This document shows, piece by piece, positions 1 to 11,800 of a stretch of DNA of 64,000 bases. Positions within the stretch are counted from its first letter, which is position 1; each line of letters begins with the position of its first letter. Source of the stretch: Myxococcales bacterium (GTDB lineage Bacteria > Myxococcota_A > Polyangia > Polyangiales > Houyiibacteriaceae); contig JAHBWH010000007.1 of the NCBI GenBank assembly GCA_019637115.1, forward strand, positions 1 to 64,000. The letters are read 5' to 3'. Below the pieces are notes generated by a model. That model had not been told where the DNA came from. It searched no databases and saw only the letters and a program-made list of their open reading frames with translations. Position numbers and translations under genes: made by a program.

Positions 1-783
1 GACGCCGCCCCCCTGTAGATCCGGCTCTTGTCTGTAGAACGGCAACCCGAGGCTGCTCTTCTTGTAGAGGATGTCGGCCGCGAGCGAGGGCGCGAAGAAC
101 GTCCCCTCGAGCAGCTCCTTCGGTCGCGCGGTCGTCTTCACGGGGGCCTGACCAGTCTCCTCGTCTGCGGTCCGATACTTCGCGCGCGTGAGCTCGATGA
201 GCTTGTATCCGCCGCGTTGGTACGCCAGGCGGTAGCTCGTCTCGAACTCCTTCAGCGTCGCCTCGCCCGCTTCGACGCGCGCTTCGAGCGCGGGGTCTCG
301 GAGCTCGATGCGCTCGACCGGAAGGTTGAGGGAGGAGAGCTTCCGGCGCCCCGTCGACCGCGAGTTCTTCTTCGCGTCGCTTTCGGTCTCGCTCTTGGGG
401 TCGCTCTCGGCCTCGGTGACCTCTGCCGAGTTGCTCTCGGACTTCGCCAGGCCGAGCGTGGCCGCGGCTTGCTCGAACTCGCGCATCTTCTCCGCGAACT
501 CGAGCTCGAGCTGCTGCGTTTCGATTCGTTCGGCGGTCGCGACGATCAATCGGCGACGCAGGAGTTCGAGCTCTTGCTTCAGCCGCTCGTACGAACGGCG
601 GAGCGCGTCGCGCTCGCGCTCGTCCGCCAGCGCTCGCTGATGGGTCTGCTCGAGCTCGGCTGCCAGGGCCGCCCGCTGCGCATCGAAGGACGACTGCAAC
701 TCCGCTTGGGCCTTCCGCAGCGTCTCGACACGCGCTCGAAGCTTCGCGCCTCGGTTCTCCGCGGCGGCAGCCTTCGACGGCAC
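1..783 (-). CDS. tnpC: IS66 transposase TnpC, N-terminal part (truncated by window)
   Basis: The DDE transposase of the IS66 element; only about 260 N-terminal residues are visible. The frame opens just after tnpB; the first usable start is a GTG at 783 (VPSKAAAAENRG), and no ATG lies nearby. The visible part has a long Glu/Gln/Arg-rich coiled coil (about residues 10-110), a linker rich in Ser and Asp, then the segment LPVERIELRDP and the region corresponding to the IS66 zinc-finger/central domain (YKLIELTRAKYR). The catalytic DDE residues would lie beyond the window. Whether the transposase is intact cannot be judged. Confidence 0.72.
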   Translation of the reverse strand, partial: MPSKAAAAENRGAKLRARVETLRKAQAELQSSFDAQRAALAAELEQTHQRALADERERDALRRSYERLKQELELLRRRLIVATAERIETQQLELEFAEKMREFEQAAATLGLAKSESNSAEVTEAESDPKSETESDAKKNSRSTGRRKLSSLNLPVERIELRDPALEARVEAGEATLKEFETSYRLAYQRGGYKLIELTRAKYRTADEETGQAPVKTTARPKELLEGTFFAPSLAADILYKKSSLGLPFYRQEPDLQGGGV

Positions 784-871
784 GACGCTCTTGTAGTCGC
801 GCGCGATCGTCGCGTCGATCCTCGCACCGTGCGTTCGATCAACACACGACGCTTCAGTGCAGACGACGACG

Positions 872-1201
872 CTATCGTCGCATCGGAACCTCTACCGAGA
901 GCCCGTTCAAGAGGTCGTCCAGCTCCCGCTGCACGAGCTCTCGACACGCCTCGCCCTCGCGCAGAGCTTCCGGCACCCGGAACGTCCCACGGTCGAGTCG
1001 CTTGTAGAGGAGGCACAGGCCCGTCCCGTCGTAGAACAGCACCTTCATCGCCGTCCGGCGCCTCCCGAAGAACACGAAGAGCGCACCACCCCGCGCGACG
1101 TGTCCGAGCCGATGGGAGACCAGACCTGCGAGGCGGTCGAAGCCCCATCGGAGGTCGCTGGGCTCGAGGCCAACGAAGATCTTCACGCCGCACGGGATCA
1201 T
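872..1201 (-). CDS. tnpB: IS66 Orf2 accessory protein TnpB
   Basis: 109 residues, the usual length for the IS66 Orf2-like family (PF05717). It starts IPCGVKIFVGLEPSDLRWGFD and has the conserved core with 'GGALFVFFGRRRTAMKVLFYDGTG', split here as GGALFVFFGRR followed by KVLFYDGTGLCLLYKRLD. Its ATG overlaps the stop of tnpA by four bases (ATGA), as in intact IS66 elements, so the two are translationally coupled. The protein is needed for IS66 transposition in studied members, but its biochemical role is not well defined. Confidence 0.9.
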   Translation of the reverse strand: MIPCGVKIFVGLEPSDLRWGFDRLAGLVSHRLGHVARGGALFVFFGRRRTAMKVLFYDGTGLCLLYKRLDRGTFRVPEALREGEACRELVQRELDDLLNGLSVEVPMRR

Positions 1202-1512
1202 TCGCTCGCGTCCTCCCGCAGCACCGCGAAGACGGTCCGCAACGTCTCTGCATCGACACCATCGGGCACGTGCACGTGAAGGTCATCGACCTCGACGACG
1301 ATGCGCTCTCGCGTGCGCACCTCGCCGACCTTCACCATGGCGACGCTGGTCGACGTGTCGGCCGTCGGCAGCTCGCCCGACCGCCCCAGGCGGCTCGCGT
1401 ACCATCGCAACGTCGAGGCCGCGAAGTCGCTGCCCCGGCAGAACTCCGCAGCCGTCAGCCCACTACGCCGCCATGCCGCCACCCGTCGGGTCCAGATCTC
1501 GGTGTCTGCCAT
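1198..1512 (-). CDS. tnpA: IS66 Orf1 accessory protein TnpA (helix-turn-helix)
   Basis: 104 residues. The N-terminal half (WTRRVAAWRRSGLTAAEFC, then STLRWYASRLGR) is the helix-turn-helix typical of IS66 Orf1/IS3 OrfA-like DNA-binding proteins; the C-terminal half (VVEVDDLHVHVPDGVDAETL) is the conserved tail. It is first gene of the element and overlaps tnpB by ATGA. It probably binds the element ends. Length and order match intact family members. Confidence 0.88.
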   Translation of the reverse strand: MADTEIWTRRVAAWRRSGLTAAEFCRGSDFAASTLRWYASRLGRSGELPTADTSTSVAMVKVGEVRTRERIVVEVDDLHVHVPDGVDAETLRTVFAVLREDASE

Positions 1513-1714
1513 CCCTCCGAGCCTGACCCCTCGATCCGCTCCCTGCCTCCCCGGACCAAGAAGCGGTTACGATCCATCCGGCATCCTCGTCTCCACAAGG
1601 CCAGGTGCGACCTTCGCGCGCAGTGTCAGCGGCCGAGCGCGAGGCGAACGGGCCCGGCCGCGGGAGAGGCCCGGAGCAACGCGCCGTGGCGTCGCGGGCG
1701 CGCGCGAGACCGCG

Positions 1715-2872
1715 TCACTCCGGTGAGTGCTTTGGTCCGGTCCGCGCGCGCCACCAACTTTTGACATCGTCCCACCAAGATCGAATCCAGTACAAGTCGG
1801 AGTACAGCGGAGACTCCGCAATGTTGCGAACCAACTCAGGAAAAGAGTCTCGCCTCCGAATCATGAAAAGTCCTCCGGTAAGCTCTAGAGCAGATGTTCC
1901 ATCGCGAACATTGCGACGGTTCATGAGTCCATCGGACGCACATATGAGCGTAGGGTCCAACAGGTTGTGCCCCGAATCCAGGACGCTGAAAACGCCGAGT
2001 TCGTCAACAAGCAAACCGTCGCCGTCGGCCTGATCGGTCGATGGGAAGATTGACTTTCCCAAAGAAAATGCCTCCTCCATGTCCGACGCGGTAACCGTCG
2101 CGTACCTAGACTCCCCTACACCAATTTTATCACTCCTTATCAAGAATACGCGCCTCTTCTTGGCATCGATAGACGCGGAAACACTCGAGAAGTACGGGCA
2201 TTCTGCCGCGGTTAGCTTTGCTGTATCACGAAGCCACCACAAGATCCTCTCGTTCTGACGCGCTCCGTCCACATGATTTCCGCTTTCCAGCGTGAAGCCA
2301 TGGGATTCCTGGTAGTGTTTTTGCACGAAGACGCTTGGGCAGAGCTCGAACATGTCAAGCAAATATACAATGAGGCCAGGAGCAGAGAATTGCTCGTATA
2401 TCGACGGCACTGTTCGTGAGATAGAAAGACCGTTTCTGCCGACGGCGACGCCAATGGCAATCAAAGCATCGTCTCGGGACGAACGGCGGGCAAGCGGGGG
2501 CCGGGCCGAATAACTCGAAATCGTTTCGATCGCGCGATCTGCGAACTCTGGATCCGCACCCACGGCCGCTGCGCAGATGATTCTCCAGTCATCGAACGAC
2601 CAATCGATCGTGGACGCGCGCATTGCCTCGAAGATCACCGTCGGCTTGATGTCGGAGTTTGCTGCAAGGGAGGCCACCAAACTAGGCGAGAACCCGTATT
2701 CACGACGGCTACCTCCTTGTATATCGGCCATTATACGTGCACAAGAATGAACATTATGACTTCCGCGATCAATAGATGAAAGCTCTGCTAGCTCGATGCG
2801 AAGGTCGTCGCTTCGTCGAGATGCCTTAATTATGTCACCGAAATCAACGGTGTTTTTTGCACGCTTTCTCAT
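1715..2872 (-). CDS. Unrecognised 385-aa protein, candidate immunity/partner of the RHS protein
   Basis: I do not recognise a family. The protein is soluble, with no signal peptide or membrane segment. Its N-terminal half looks like helical repeats; the C-terminal half has a mixed pattern with several aromatic residues and ends RSWWDDVKSWWRA. Base composition is clearly AT-richer than the surrounding genes and codon choice is more relaxed, a common sign of a recently acquired toxin/immunity cassette. It starts nine bases after the RHS stop, on the same strand, the position where RHS immunity genes sit. At 385 aa it is large for a classical immunity protein, so a role as effector, chaperone or unrelated passenger remains possible. 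Confidence 0.6.
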   Translation of the reverse strand: MRKRAKNTVDFGDIIKASRRSDDLRIELAELSSIDRGSHNVHSCARIMADIQGGSRREYGFSPSLVASLAANSDIKPTVIFEAMRASTIDWSFDDWRIICAAAVGADPEFADRAIETISSYSARPPLARRSSRDDALIAIGVAVGRNGLSISRTVPSIYEQFSAPGLIVYLLDMFELCPSVFVQKHYQESHGFTLESGNHVDGARQNERILWWLRDTAKLTAAECPYFSSVSASIDAKKRRVFLIRSDKIGVGESRYATVTASDMEEAFSLGKSIFPSTDQADGDGLLVDELGVFSVLDSGHNLLDPTLICASDGLMNRRNVRDGTSALELTGGLFMIRRRDSFPELVRNIAESPLYSDLYWIRSWWDDVKSWWRARTGPKHSPE

Positions 2873-2881
2873 GTTTTTTTG

Positions 2882-5800
2882 CTAGAATACGAAGTAGCTC
2901 ATTCCAAGTGATGTTAGCTCCTCGACAGCTTCCATAATGCTAAGTGTCATGTGTGTTGGGCGTCGGGGACGAGCGGGAACGCTCAAACGAACGATGTCTT
3001 CTGCGGAGATCCTCGCGGCATAGCGCGGGTACATCGCATCGAATATTGGGTTCGCCCTGCACCGATACTCGGCTGTTCGACGAACGCTTGCGGCAGCGGT
3101 TTCTCGGTAGGCTGGAAGTGCTGGTCGAAAGCGGTCGATGTATCTCACTAGCTCGCATCCGGAATCCGAAGGACGGTTGCGCACTAGGGTCAGTCGGTCG
3201 GCGTAGTATCTGACCGCTGCGCCGACGGATGCAAGCGTGAAGACGGCCGCAACGGCCGCCATCTGACCGCTGAGAGTCGCCATCCGCCCATCCAGATCCA
3301 CCCACACCCACGGGTTCGCGTTCGCAAACGCGTAAGGCGCGAACGTCTCCGGCATCCCTCGGACCCCGGGGGCGGGGTCCCGGCTCAAAAACCTCCCTGT
3401 TTGCGGATCGTAGTTCCGTGCCCGGACATAGTACAGCCCAGTGCCGGGCTCGAGCCACATGCCGTGGAAGCGGAAATCTCCCCCGCGGTCCACGGGGAGG
3501 TCGGCGAGTGGGCCGGTCGCGTGGCGGAGGTTGCCGAAGCCGTCGTAGTGGATGGCGGCGTGCTCGGTGCCGTCGTCGCTGACGAGGCCGATGACCGAGC
3601 CCATCGCGTCGCGGAGGTAGTAGACGAGGGTGTCGGTGGCGGGGTCGACGCGCGCGAAGGGGCCGCGCTCGTCGAAGAGGTAGCCGCCGATGGGGTCGTC
3701 GGTCTCGGGGTCGGCGGCGGGGTCGAGGACGAGGTGGGGTGAGTCGAGGCCGTCGGCGGGGTTCGGCGCGCTGAGCCAGCGCAGCGTCGACAGCTCGGTG
3801 GCGCCGGCGCGGACGGTGCGTGCGACGCGGCGGCCGTCGCCGTCGAAGGTGAAGTCGGTGGTCTCGCCGGTCGCGGAGTCGTCGAGCGCGATGACGTGGT
3901 CGTCGGCGTCGTAGGTCAGGTCGAGCACGCGCGCGTCGCGCTGGATGCGGGTGACCCGGCCGGCGGCGTCGTAGGTGAACTGCTGCACTGGCGCGCCGCC
4001 GCGCTCGACCCGGAGCAGCTCGGCGCCGGGCGCGTAGACGTAGGTGTCGACCACGCCATCGCGGGTCACGCTGGTGCGGTTGCCGTCGGCGTCGTAGGTG
4101 TACGTGAGCTCCGAGGTGAGCACCTCGGCAGCGTCGTAGTAGCGCTCGCGCGTGATGCGCTGCGCGCCGTCGACCTCGAGCAGCACGTAGCTGCCGTCCT
4201 CGCGCTCGACGCGGGTCGGCTCGCCGGCCGCCTCGCGCGTGAGGTACGAGGCCGCCAAGAGCGCTTCGCTCGCGTCGCGGTGCTCGACCGAGACGATGCG
4301 GTCACGCGCGTCGTAGCCGAAGGTCGTGGTGACGCCGTTGGGGCGAACCACGCTGACCAGCCGGTCGGCGTCGTCGAAGGTCTGCGTCGTCACCCGGCCG
4401 AAGGGGTCGGTCAGCGTGGTCACGTGGCCGACCGGGTCGCGGCCGTAGTGCGTCACGAAGCGCCGGCTCGAGCCGAGCGCGCCGGCGCCGACGTCGACCG
4501 AGGTCAGCCGGTCGTCGGCGTCGTGCGTCTGCGCGAAGACCGCGCCCGATGGCGTGGTCAGCCCGGTGAGCCGCCCGGCGAGGTCGTGCGCGTAGCTCGT
4601 CGTCCCGGTGGCGTCGGTGGTGCTCGCCGGGAGCCCGCCCGCGACGTAGGTCCAGCCGAGGCTCGAGCCGTCGCTGCCGCTGCGCGACACCACCCGGCCC
4701 GCGGCGTCGTGCGCGAAGGTCAGCGTGGTGCCGTCCGGCAGCGTCTGGCTGGCGCGGCGACCGCTGACGGCGTCGTACGCGAAGGTCTCCTCGGCCCCGT
4801 TCGTGTGCGTGGTCGACAGCAGCCGGCCGGTCGCGGCGTCGTGGCTCCACGTCCGCAGGTCGCCCTCCGGCGTCGCGTAGCTCGTCATCCGGTCGGTCCA
4901 GGCGTCGAGCGCCGCCGGCCGCGGCGCGTCGCGCGACTCCTCGGCGTACGCGAAGCGGCTCACCGGGGAGCGCGCGCCGGGCGCGTCGAGCCGGACCTCG
5001 CCGCTCTGCACGTCCCAGGTCACGTCGGTGCCGACGAATGAGCCGTGCGCGTAGCTCCACCCGGCCCCGGCGAGATCGGTGACGCCCTGTAGCACGCCGT
5101 CGGCGTAGGCGAAGCCGCGCACCCGTCCGGCCTCGTCGATCTGCGTCTGCGGGAAGCTCGTCGCTGACTCGAAGCCGGTGGTGCCGTCGAAGGTCCGGCT
5201 CACGCTCGCGCCGTCGGCGAACGTGGTCGCGCTCGGCAGGCCGTAGGGCGTCCGCGACGAGGTCGTGGTCCGGCCGAGCGCGTCGGTGCTCACGCTCGAG
5301 GTCGCTCCGGCGCTCGACGTGCGCGCGTTGCCGCGGGCGTTGGTGGTCGTGGTCGCGTCGCCGCGTGGGCCGCGCACGAAGGTCGTGGTGTGGCCCTCGG
5401 GGCTGGTCGTGCTCGCGAGCCGGCCCGCCGCGTCGCGCGTGTAGGTGGTCGCGCCGCGCGCCGCGTCGTCGACGCTCACCAGCCGCGAAGCGTCGTCGTA
5501 GGTGTACGTCCGGACGTTGCCGCGCGGGTCGGTCTCGAGCCGCAGGTTGCCGGTCACGTCGTAGACCCGCGACCAGCTGTCGCCGGTCGGCTCGGTCCAC
5601 GAGCGCAGCTTCCCAGCCGCGCTCATGCGCCGCTCCACACGGCCGAAGGTCGGGCCCTCGATCGCCGTCCACGCGTCGGTCCCCTGCGCGTACTCGTAGC
5701 GCACCGTCACGCCGTGGCCGTAGTCGCGCAGCACCGGCCGCCCGGTCACGTCGTAGTGGAAGCGGTGCTCCTGCGCGCCGCGTACGATCCGTGTCACGTT

Positions 5801-8800
5801 GCCGAGGGCGTCGTACTCGAGCTCCGTCACGGTCCCGTCCGGCTCGGTCACCCGGGTCGGATCGGCGACGCCCTCGCTGTACTCGTAGGTCGTCGTCCCG
5901 AATCGGTTGGTCGTCGACGCCACGCGGCCGTCGGCGAGGAACGTCCGCCCGAGCACCACGCGATCCTCGTCATCGCGGACCGCCGTCTGGTTGCCCGCGT
6001 CGTCGTAGTCGTAGTGCAGGGTCCCGCCGCCAGGGAGCTGCATCGACTCGAGCACGGTGAGCCAGCGGCCGTCCGGCGTGGCCCGCGACCCATACGTCCA
6101 GCGCGTGGTGAAGTCGTCGGGGTCCTCTGCGGCCGAGGTCGGCTCGGTGATCGCCGTGACGCGCTGCCGGTCGTACGCGCGCTCGTAGATTGTCGTGTTG
6201 CCGAGCGGGTCCGTGACGGCCGATGGCAGCTGGTCGCTCAGGAACTGGTAAGCGTAGCTCGTGGCGTGGTCGAGGCCGTCGACCGCGGTCGTGATGCGGC
6301 CGCGTTGGTCGTAGAGGTGGCGCGTCGGTCGGCCGATCCCGTCCATCCGCACGAGCGTGCGCGCTGCGAGGTCGTACTCGCTCTCGACGCAGACCCCGTC
6401 CGCGTCGCAGAGCTCGCGCAGCCGCCCGTCCTCCTGGTACCCGAACGCCGCGCTGCGCACGCCGCGGTGGTCGACGATCGAGGTCAGGTGGTGCGGGTGC
6501 GCGGGGGCAGCGTACTCGAAGCGCATGGTGCGCTCGAGCGGGTCTTGCACCGCGACCAGGTCTCCGGCTGCGTCGTAGGTGTAGTGGACCTCGCGGCCCG
6601 CGGAGTCCTGGATGCGAGCGATGCGGCCGCGCGCGTCGCGGAAGAACTGGATGGCGCGGCCGGACGAGTGGATGACGCCGTTGCGCTCGAAGTAGAGCTC
6701 GTTGCCGTTGCGGTCCTCGAAGCGGGTGACGCCGCGGTCGGTGCTGAGGTCGAAGGTGCGCCCGTCACGGAGGCGCAGCCGGAAGGACCGGGGGTTGAAG
6801 AGCTCGCCCGTCGCGATGTCGAGGAGCTGGCCCTGGAGGTGGTAGTTCTCGGCGGTGATCGCCCCGAGGGCGCGCGCGCGGACGGTCGTGTTGCCGAACG
6901 CCGCGAGCTCGGCGCCGGGCGTCGATCCGTCGACGAACTCGTACGCGACGTCCGCCGAGCACGACCCCGAGAGCGGCTGCATGTTCACGAGGACCGGCCG
7001 GAAGACGTAGTACTCGTCGTCGCTCAGCCAGACCTCGGTGAAGTGGTACTCCTGCTCTTCGTAGATGGTGCAGGGCTCGAGCACGCCGCCGAGCAGGGAC
7101 AGCGGCGGGTTGGTGATGAGGATGTCCTCGCCCGGGTGGCGGTTGTGTTGCACGCGCCCCGAGCGCAGCTCGAGGTCCCACCCGTGGCCGAAGTCGCCCG
7201 AAGTTGCGGCGCGGCGGCTCTCGTAGCGCCGCACGACCGCGAGCGGGATGCCGACGTCGCGAAGGACGAGGTCCGTGAAGCTGAGCTGCACGTGGCCGAG
7301 CTTCGCTCCGCCCGTCACTCGAACGGGGACGCGGGCCTCGCCGATCTGGCCGTTGACGTCCTCGGCGCGCAGGCGGAGCCAGTAGCGCCCGTTGAGCAGG
7401 CGGGTGACGTCGAGCTCACCAAGGAGGCCGTCGAGGTTCTGGTCCCCGCGCAGCAAGGTCTGCCACTCGCCGCGGTCGGTCGGGCGCACGTCGACGGTCC
7501 ACTCGAGGAGGTGCTCGTCGAAGACCGCGCCGAGCGCGTCGTGCAAGTAGGTGAGCTCGGCGTCCGTCTCGGGTGTATCGAGGCGCACGAGCGGGGGAGC
7601 GGTGTCCGAGCCGTCCATCACCCGGAGCTCCGCGGCCGCCCGCCCACGGTTGCCGGACGGATCGACCGCCTCGACCACCACGCGGCGTACGCCGACGGCC
7701 AGGCCGTCGACCTCCGCGCGGCCGGCGGCGTCGAGCGTGAGGGGCGCGCCGTCCAGCAAGACGAGGTCGATGATTGCGTCGTCGTCGTCCCACGCGCTCA
7801 CGCTCAAGGTCGACGTCTCGCCCACGAGGATCGCGTAGGGCGCGAACGTCGCGCCCACGATGGGCGCCGTGGTGTCGCCGGTGACGGTGACCGTGAAGCG
7901 CTGAGGCTGGGAGAAGAGCCCCGTCAGGTCGAACGCGACCACCTCGACGGTGTGGGTCCCGGCCTGCGCGAGCGTCGGCGTCCAGTCGATGCGGCCGCTC
8001 GCCTGGACGATCGTCATCCCTTCGGGCGCCTCGAGGAGCTGGTAGCCCGCCACGACGCCGTCGGGGTAGGTCGTGTCCGGATCCTCAGCGAGGACGTCGT
8101 AGCGATACGGCGACCCGAACTGCGCCGTGCGCACGGGGGCCGAGACGATCACCGGCGGGCTCGGGACGGTGTCGACGACGAGGCCGAAGGTGAGCTGCGA
8201 AGAGGCGCCGCGGCAATCCTCCACGCGCACGGTGACCGGATACGTTCCGTCGTGACTCGGGAGCCAGAAGATCTCTCCGGTCGCGGCGTCGATGGTCATC
8301 CCTGGCGGCCCCGACACGAGCGACCAGGTGCGGGCGCAGTCGGGGTCGTCGTCGACGTCGATGGCGACGCAGGGGAGGGTGAGCGCGACGTGTTGCTGCA
8401 CGTTCACGATGGGCGCCATGTCGAAGCGAGGCGCGTCGTTCTGCGGAATCACGGAGAGCTCGACCGTCGCCGGCAGCGAGTGCTCGGTGCCATCGAAGAC
8501 CCGGAACGTGAACGAGGTATGCCCGTTCCAATCGGCTGCCGGCGTGTAGGTGACCGCGGGGAGGGTGCCCGAGAGCACGCCCACGGGCGGGAGCTCGAGC
8601 AGCTCATAGGTGATCGGGTCGCCGTTGGCGTCGAAGCCGGAGAGCACGAAGCTGACGGCGACGTCCTCACGCGTCGAGACGAAGGCGTCGTAGGCGACTG
8701 GGCGCACGTTCGGGAGCGAGACCGCGGGGTCATCGTGCGGCGGATCGTCCTCGCCGAGGGGGACGACGCGGAGCGCCGCTGGGTATCCGTAGCTGTCGTC

Positions 8801-11800
8801 GACGCCCCAACCGTAGGCATACGCGCCGAAGCCCACGAGGGGGTTCACGTGTCGCAGCCGGTGGGAGCCATTGGGGATCTCGATGGCGCCGTAGGCGTAG
8901 CCCGTCGCGCCGAAGGGTGTGAAGGTCGCGGTGACCGGCTCATCGCCCAGTCGGAGTCCGCCGACCTCGGACGCGGCGATGACGACACCGAGGTAGTTGG
9001 TGAACGAGTACGTCCGCTCCGGGGTGTCGGGGACGGTCGAGACGTAGACGTCGTTGTCGAAGAGGGCGGTCGGGATGACCTGCATCATGAAGGGGTCACC
9101 GCGCCGAGAGTCGGCTCTCGTGCCCTTGGCGTATTGCAAGACGAGCGCGGGCTCGCTGGTCTGGACGTGCAGCGGCACCTCGTCGGGCTCGTCGGTGGTG
9201 AGCGGATGCACCCGCGAGTACCACTGGCCTGCGTCGAGGGTCGCGACGAGCGCGCCATCGACGAGCACCTCGGTGTCGTCGCGGGCGGCGACCACGCGCA
9301 GCTCGTACCCGCGACGCCCGCGGAGCGGCGCGACGAGGTAGTCCTGCCCGAGGGACGGGACGGGAAGGAGCTGCTCGACGAGGTAGTCGCACGCGGGCGT
9401 GTACCAGGGGACCTCGGCGCAGGCGTGGCCCGAGAGCGCCGCCACCGGCGCGGAGGCCTGGATCAGGCTCCCCGTCAGGTCGTGGGCTCCAAACCCGCCT
9501 GGACCCGTGTGGGTCGCGCGCAGCTCGATCGACTCGCCCCGGTCGAGAGAGAAGGTGAGGGGCACGCCGGCTGGCTGATCTCCGAGCGTCGGCGTGCTCG
9601 GCCCTCCTCGGACCGCGACGGCGGGAAGGATGGAGACGCTCGTCGCGTCGACGGTGGCCGTTACGATGAGTGACGCTTCGGCGAAGTTCGATGTGTTGCC
9701 GAGCCGCCCGCCGTACGAGCCGACCACGTACTCGGTCCCGAGGACGCTGGTCGGGATGGCGACGAAACCATCCGAGCTGTTCCGCGTGGTCGCCATGCCT
9801 TGTACGCAGACCTCGGTGGGCGCCGTGATCTCGACCGCGTGCGCCGTGACCTCGCCCGTGGGTGGGTGGACGAATGCGTTGGGGAGCTCGACGGTCGCGA
9901 CCATTCCAGGTCGCACCTCGACGACCGCGGAGTAGCCGAGGCTCGGGATGCGCACCCGCGCGGGGGTCGGGCGTCGGCCGTAGAGGAAGAGGTACGGGCG
10001 GATGCGCTGATTTGGGTCGGTGGCCGTGTCCCACCCCTTGGGAAACGCGAGCAGGTATTCGGTGCCACAGTTCGTCGGGCGCGCCGGGAGGATCGCGTCG
10101 GGGCCGACTCGGTCGCCCGAGGCCGGCAAATAGTGGGAGTCGCCCGCGAAGCGGACGCGGACGTTCGCAGGGCCCCCCGCGAAGGAGAGCGTCGCTTCTG
10201 CCGTGCCCTCTGCGTCAGTGGTGGCCTGCACCTCGACGCCATCGAGCTCGAAGGTGACGGTCCGACCCTCCAGCGTGCGGCTCGGCTCGAGCTCATCGTA
10301 AAGGTGCGCGCGGACGAGGTGGGAGCCCGCGGCGTCGACACCCACGAGCGGATCCAGGGTGAGCACGCTCGGACGTCGAATGACCGTGACGAAGAACGTC
10401 TCGCGGGCCTCGGCGCCGCGGCTGTCGGTGACGGTGAAGCTCGCTTCGTAGACGCCCGGATCGGCGTAGGCGTGCGTGACGCCGAGGGCCGCGGGGGGAT
10501 AGGTGAGGTTGGGACGGCACGGCGTGACGAAGTGCTCGGTGCCGTCGCCGAATCGCCACGAGCACGACATGCCGAGCGCGATCTCGCTCGGCGAGACGTG
10601 GTAAACGAAGGGCGTCTCGCGAAGGGCGATTTCATGACCCCAGTATACGGTCTGATCGACGCCGCCAGACTCGCCGCGAGGCAACCCTGGGAGCACCTCG
10701 ATGACATCGTCGTAGCGTCCCGTTCGTCCGTGGGCGTCCATGATCTCGAGCGAGACCGGCGCCGGTCCGGGCTCGGGCGTCCAGATGTTGAGGTTCAGCG
10801 ACCACTCGCCGCCGCGGCTCTCGGAGCCGTCCGGGCGCCTCCAGACGCGGAGCAGGATCGGGGCATCGCTCGAGGAGCGGTCGGTTAGCGACACGCCGCC
10901 GCCCGCGACGACAGGACTTGGCGTGTGGGTGAAGAACGCCTCGGGCCCCGCTTCCGCTTGGTAGACCATCGACGTGGTGCTCGTCACGCCGTACTCGCTC
11001 ATGACGGTCAGCGTGACGAGGTAGCTGCCCGGCGCGGGGAAGACGTGGGTCGGGTGTTGGCGGGCGGAGCGGAAGCCGTCGCCGAAGTCCCAGCTCCACC
11101 CGACGATCGGGTCACCGCCTGGCAACGAAGCGTCGAGGAAGGTCGCTTCGAGGCCTCCGCGGTCTGCGGAGTAGACCTTGAAGTCCGGAACGTGGACGTA
11201 ATGGGCGCCATGGTTGCTGCGGACGACGAGCCGGACGTGCCGCGCCAGGGTCGGCTCGAAGAACGACCACCACTGGTTGGTGAGCGCCCGGAGCATCTCA
11301 CCGCCACCAACGTGGACGAAGTCCTCTGGCGCGAGGCCTCGCTCCGACACCCACAGCTCGTACTCGCGCATGTCGCGGTCGCCGTCGGTCGGTCGAAAGG
11401 CCACGCGATCGATCCGGTGAGGCAAGGTGCCGGGAAGCGTGAGCGTCACGGAGGCGCCCTCGATCTCGTCGAGGGCGGAGAGCCACGCGGAGCCTTGGAA
11501 GCCCGACTCCGAGTCGAAGAAGTCGTGCGCAGCGGAAGCGTTCGTCGGGTTGCTGGACGCGGTCGCGCTCGCACCGAGCTGCGGGAGCGAGAGCAATCCC
11601 CCGCTGCGCTCGGGACCGAAGACTCGGAACTTGGTCACGCGGGCGGAGCTGCTCGTGGCGCCGTTGGCGTCCAAGAGCACGAGCTTCAGGTAGCGCGCCG
11701 CGGTCACGGGGACCTCGTAGCGTTGAAGCTCGTAGCGCGGCGGAAGCTCGGCTTGCAAGACGCGCTCGAAGTCCGAGCTCTCCGTTCCAGTCCGAGAGAC

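Larger units (their letters stand above)
1..1570 (-). mobile_element. IS66-family insertion sequence, right-hand part
   Basis: Three minus-strand genes in the order tnpA-tnpB-tnpC, the classic IS66 arrangement; the tnpC end lies outside the window. The proposed outer end is at 1570, where the minus strand reads GTAACCGCTTCTT, resembling the GTAA-type terminal inverted repeats of IS66 elements. The matching other end and the 8-bp target duplication cannot be tested because the element runs off the window. It lies just downstream of the RHS locus, a usual place for IS66 insertion and rearrangement. Confidence 0.75.

Noticed and set aside
5390-9673. 1427-codon plus-strand open frame opposite the RHS gene
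   Set aside because: Val/Arg/Gly-rich shadow of the high-GC RHS coding strand; no domain, start or ribosome site.
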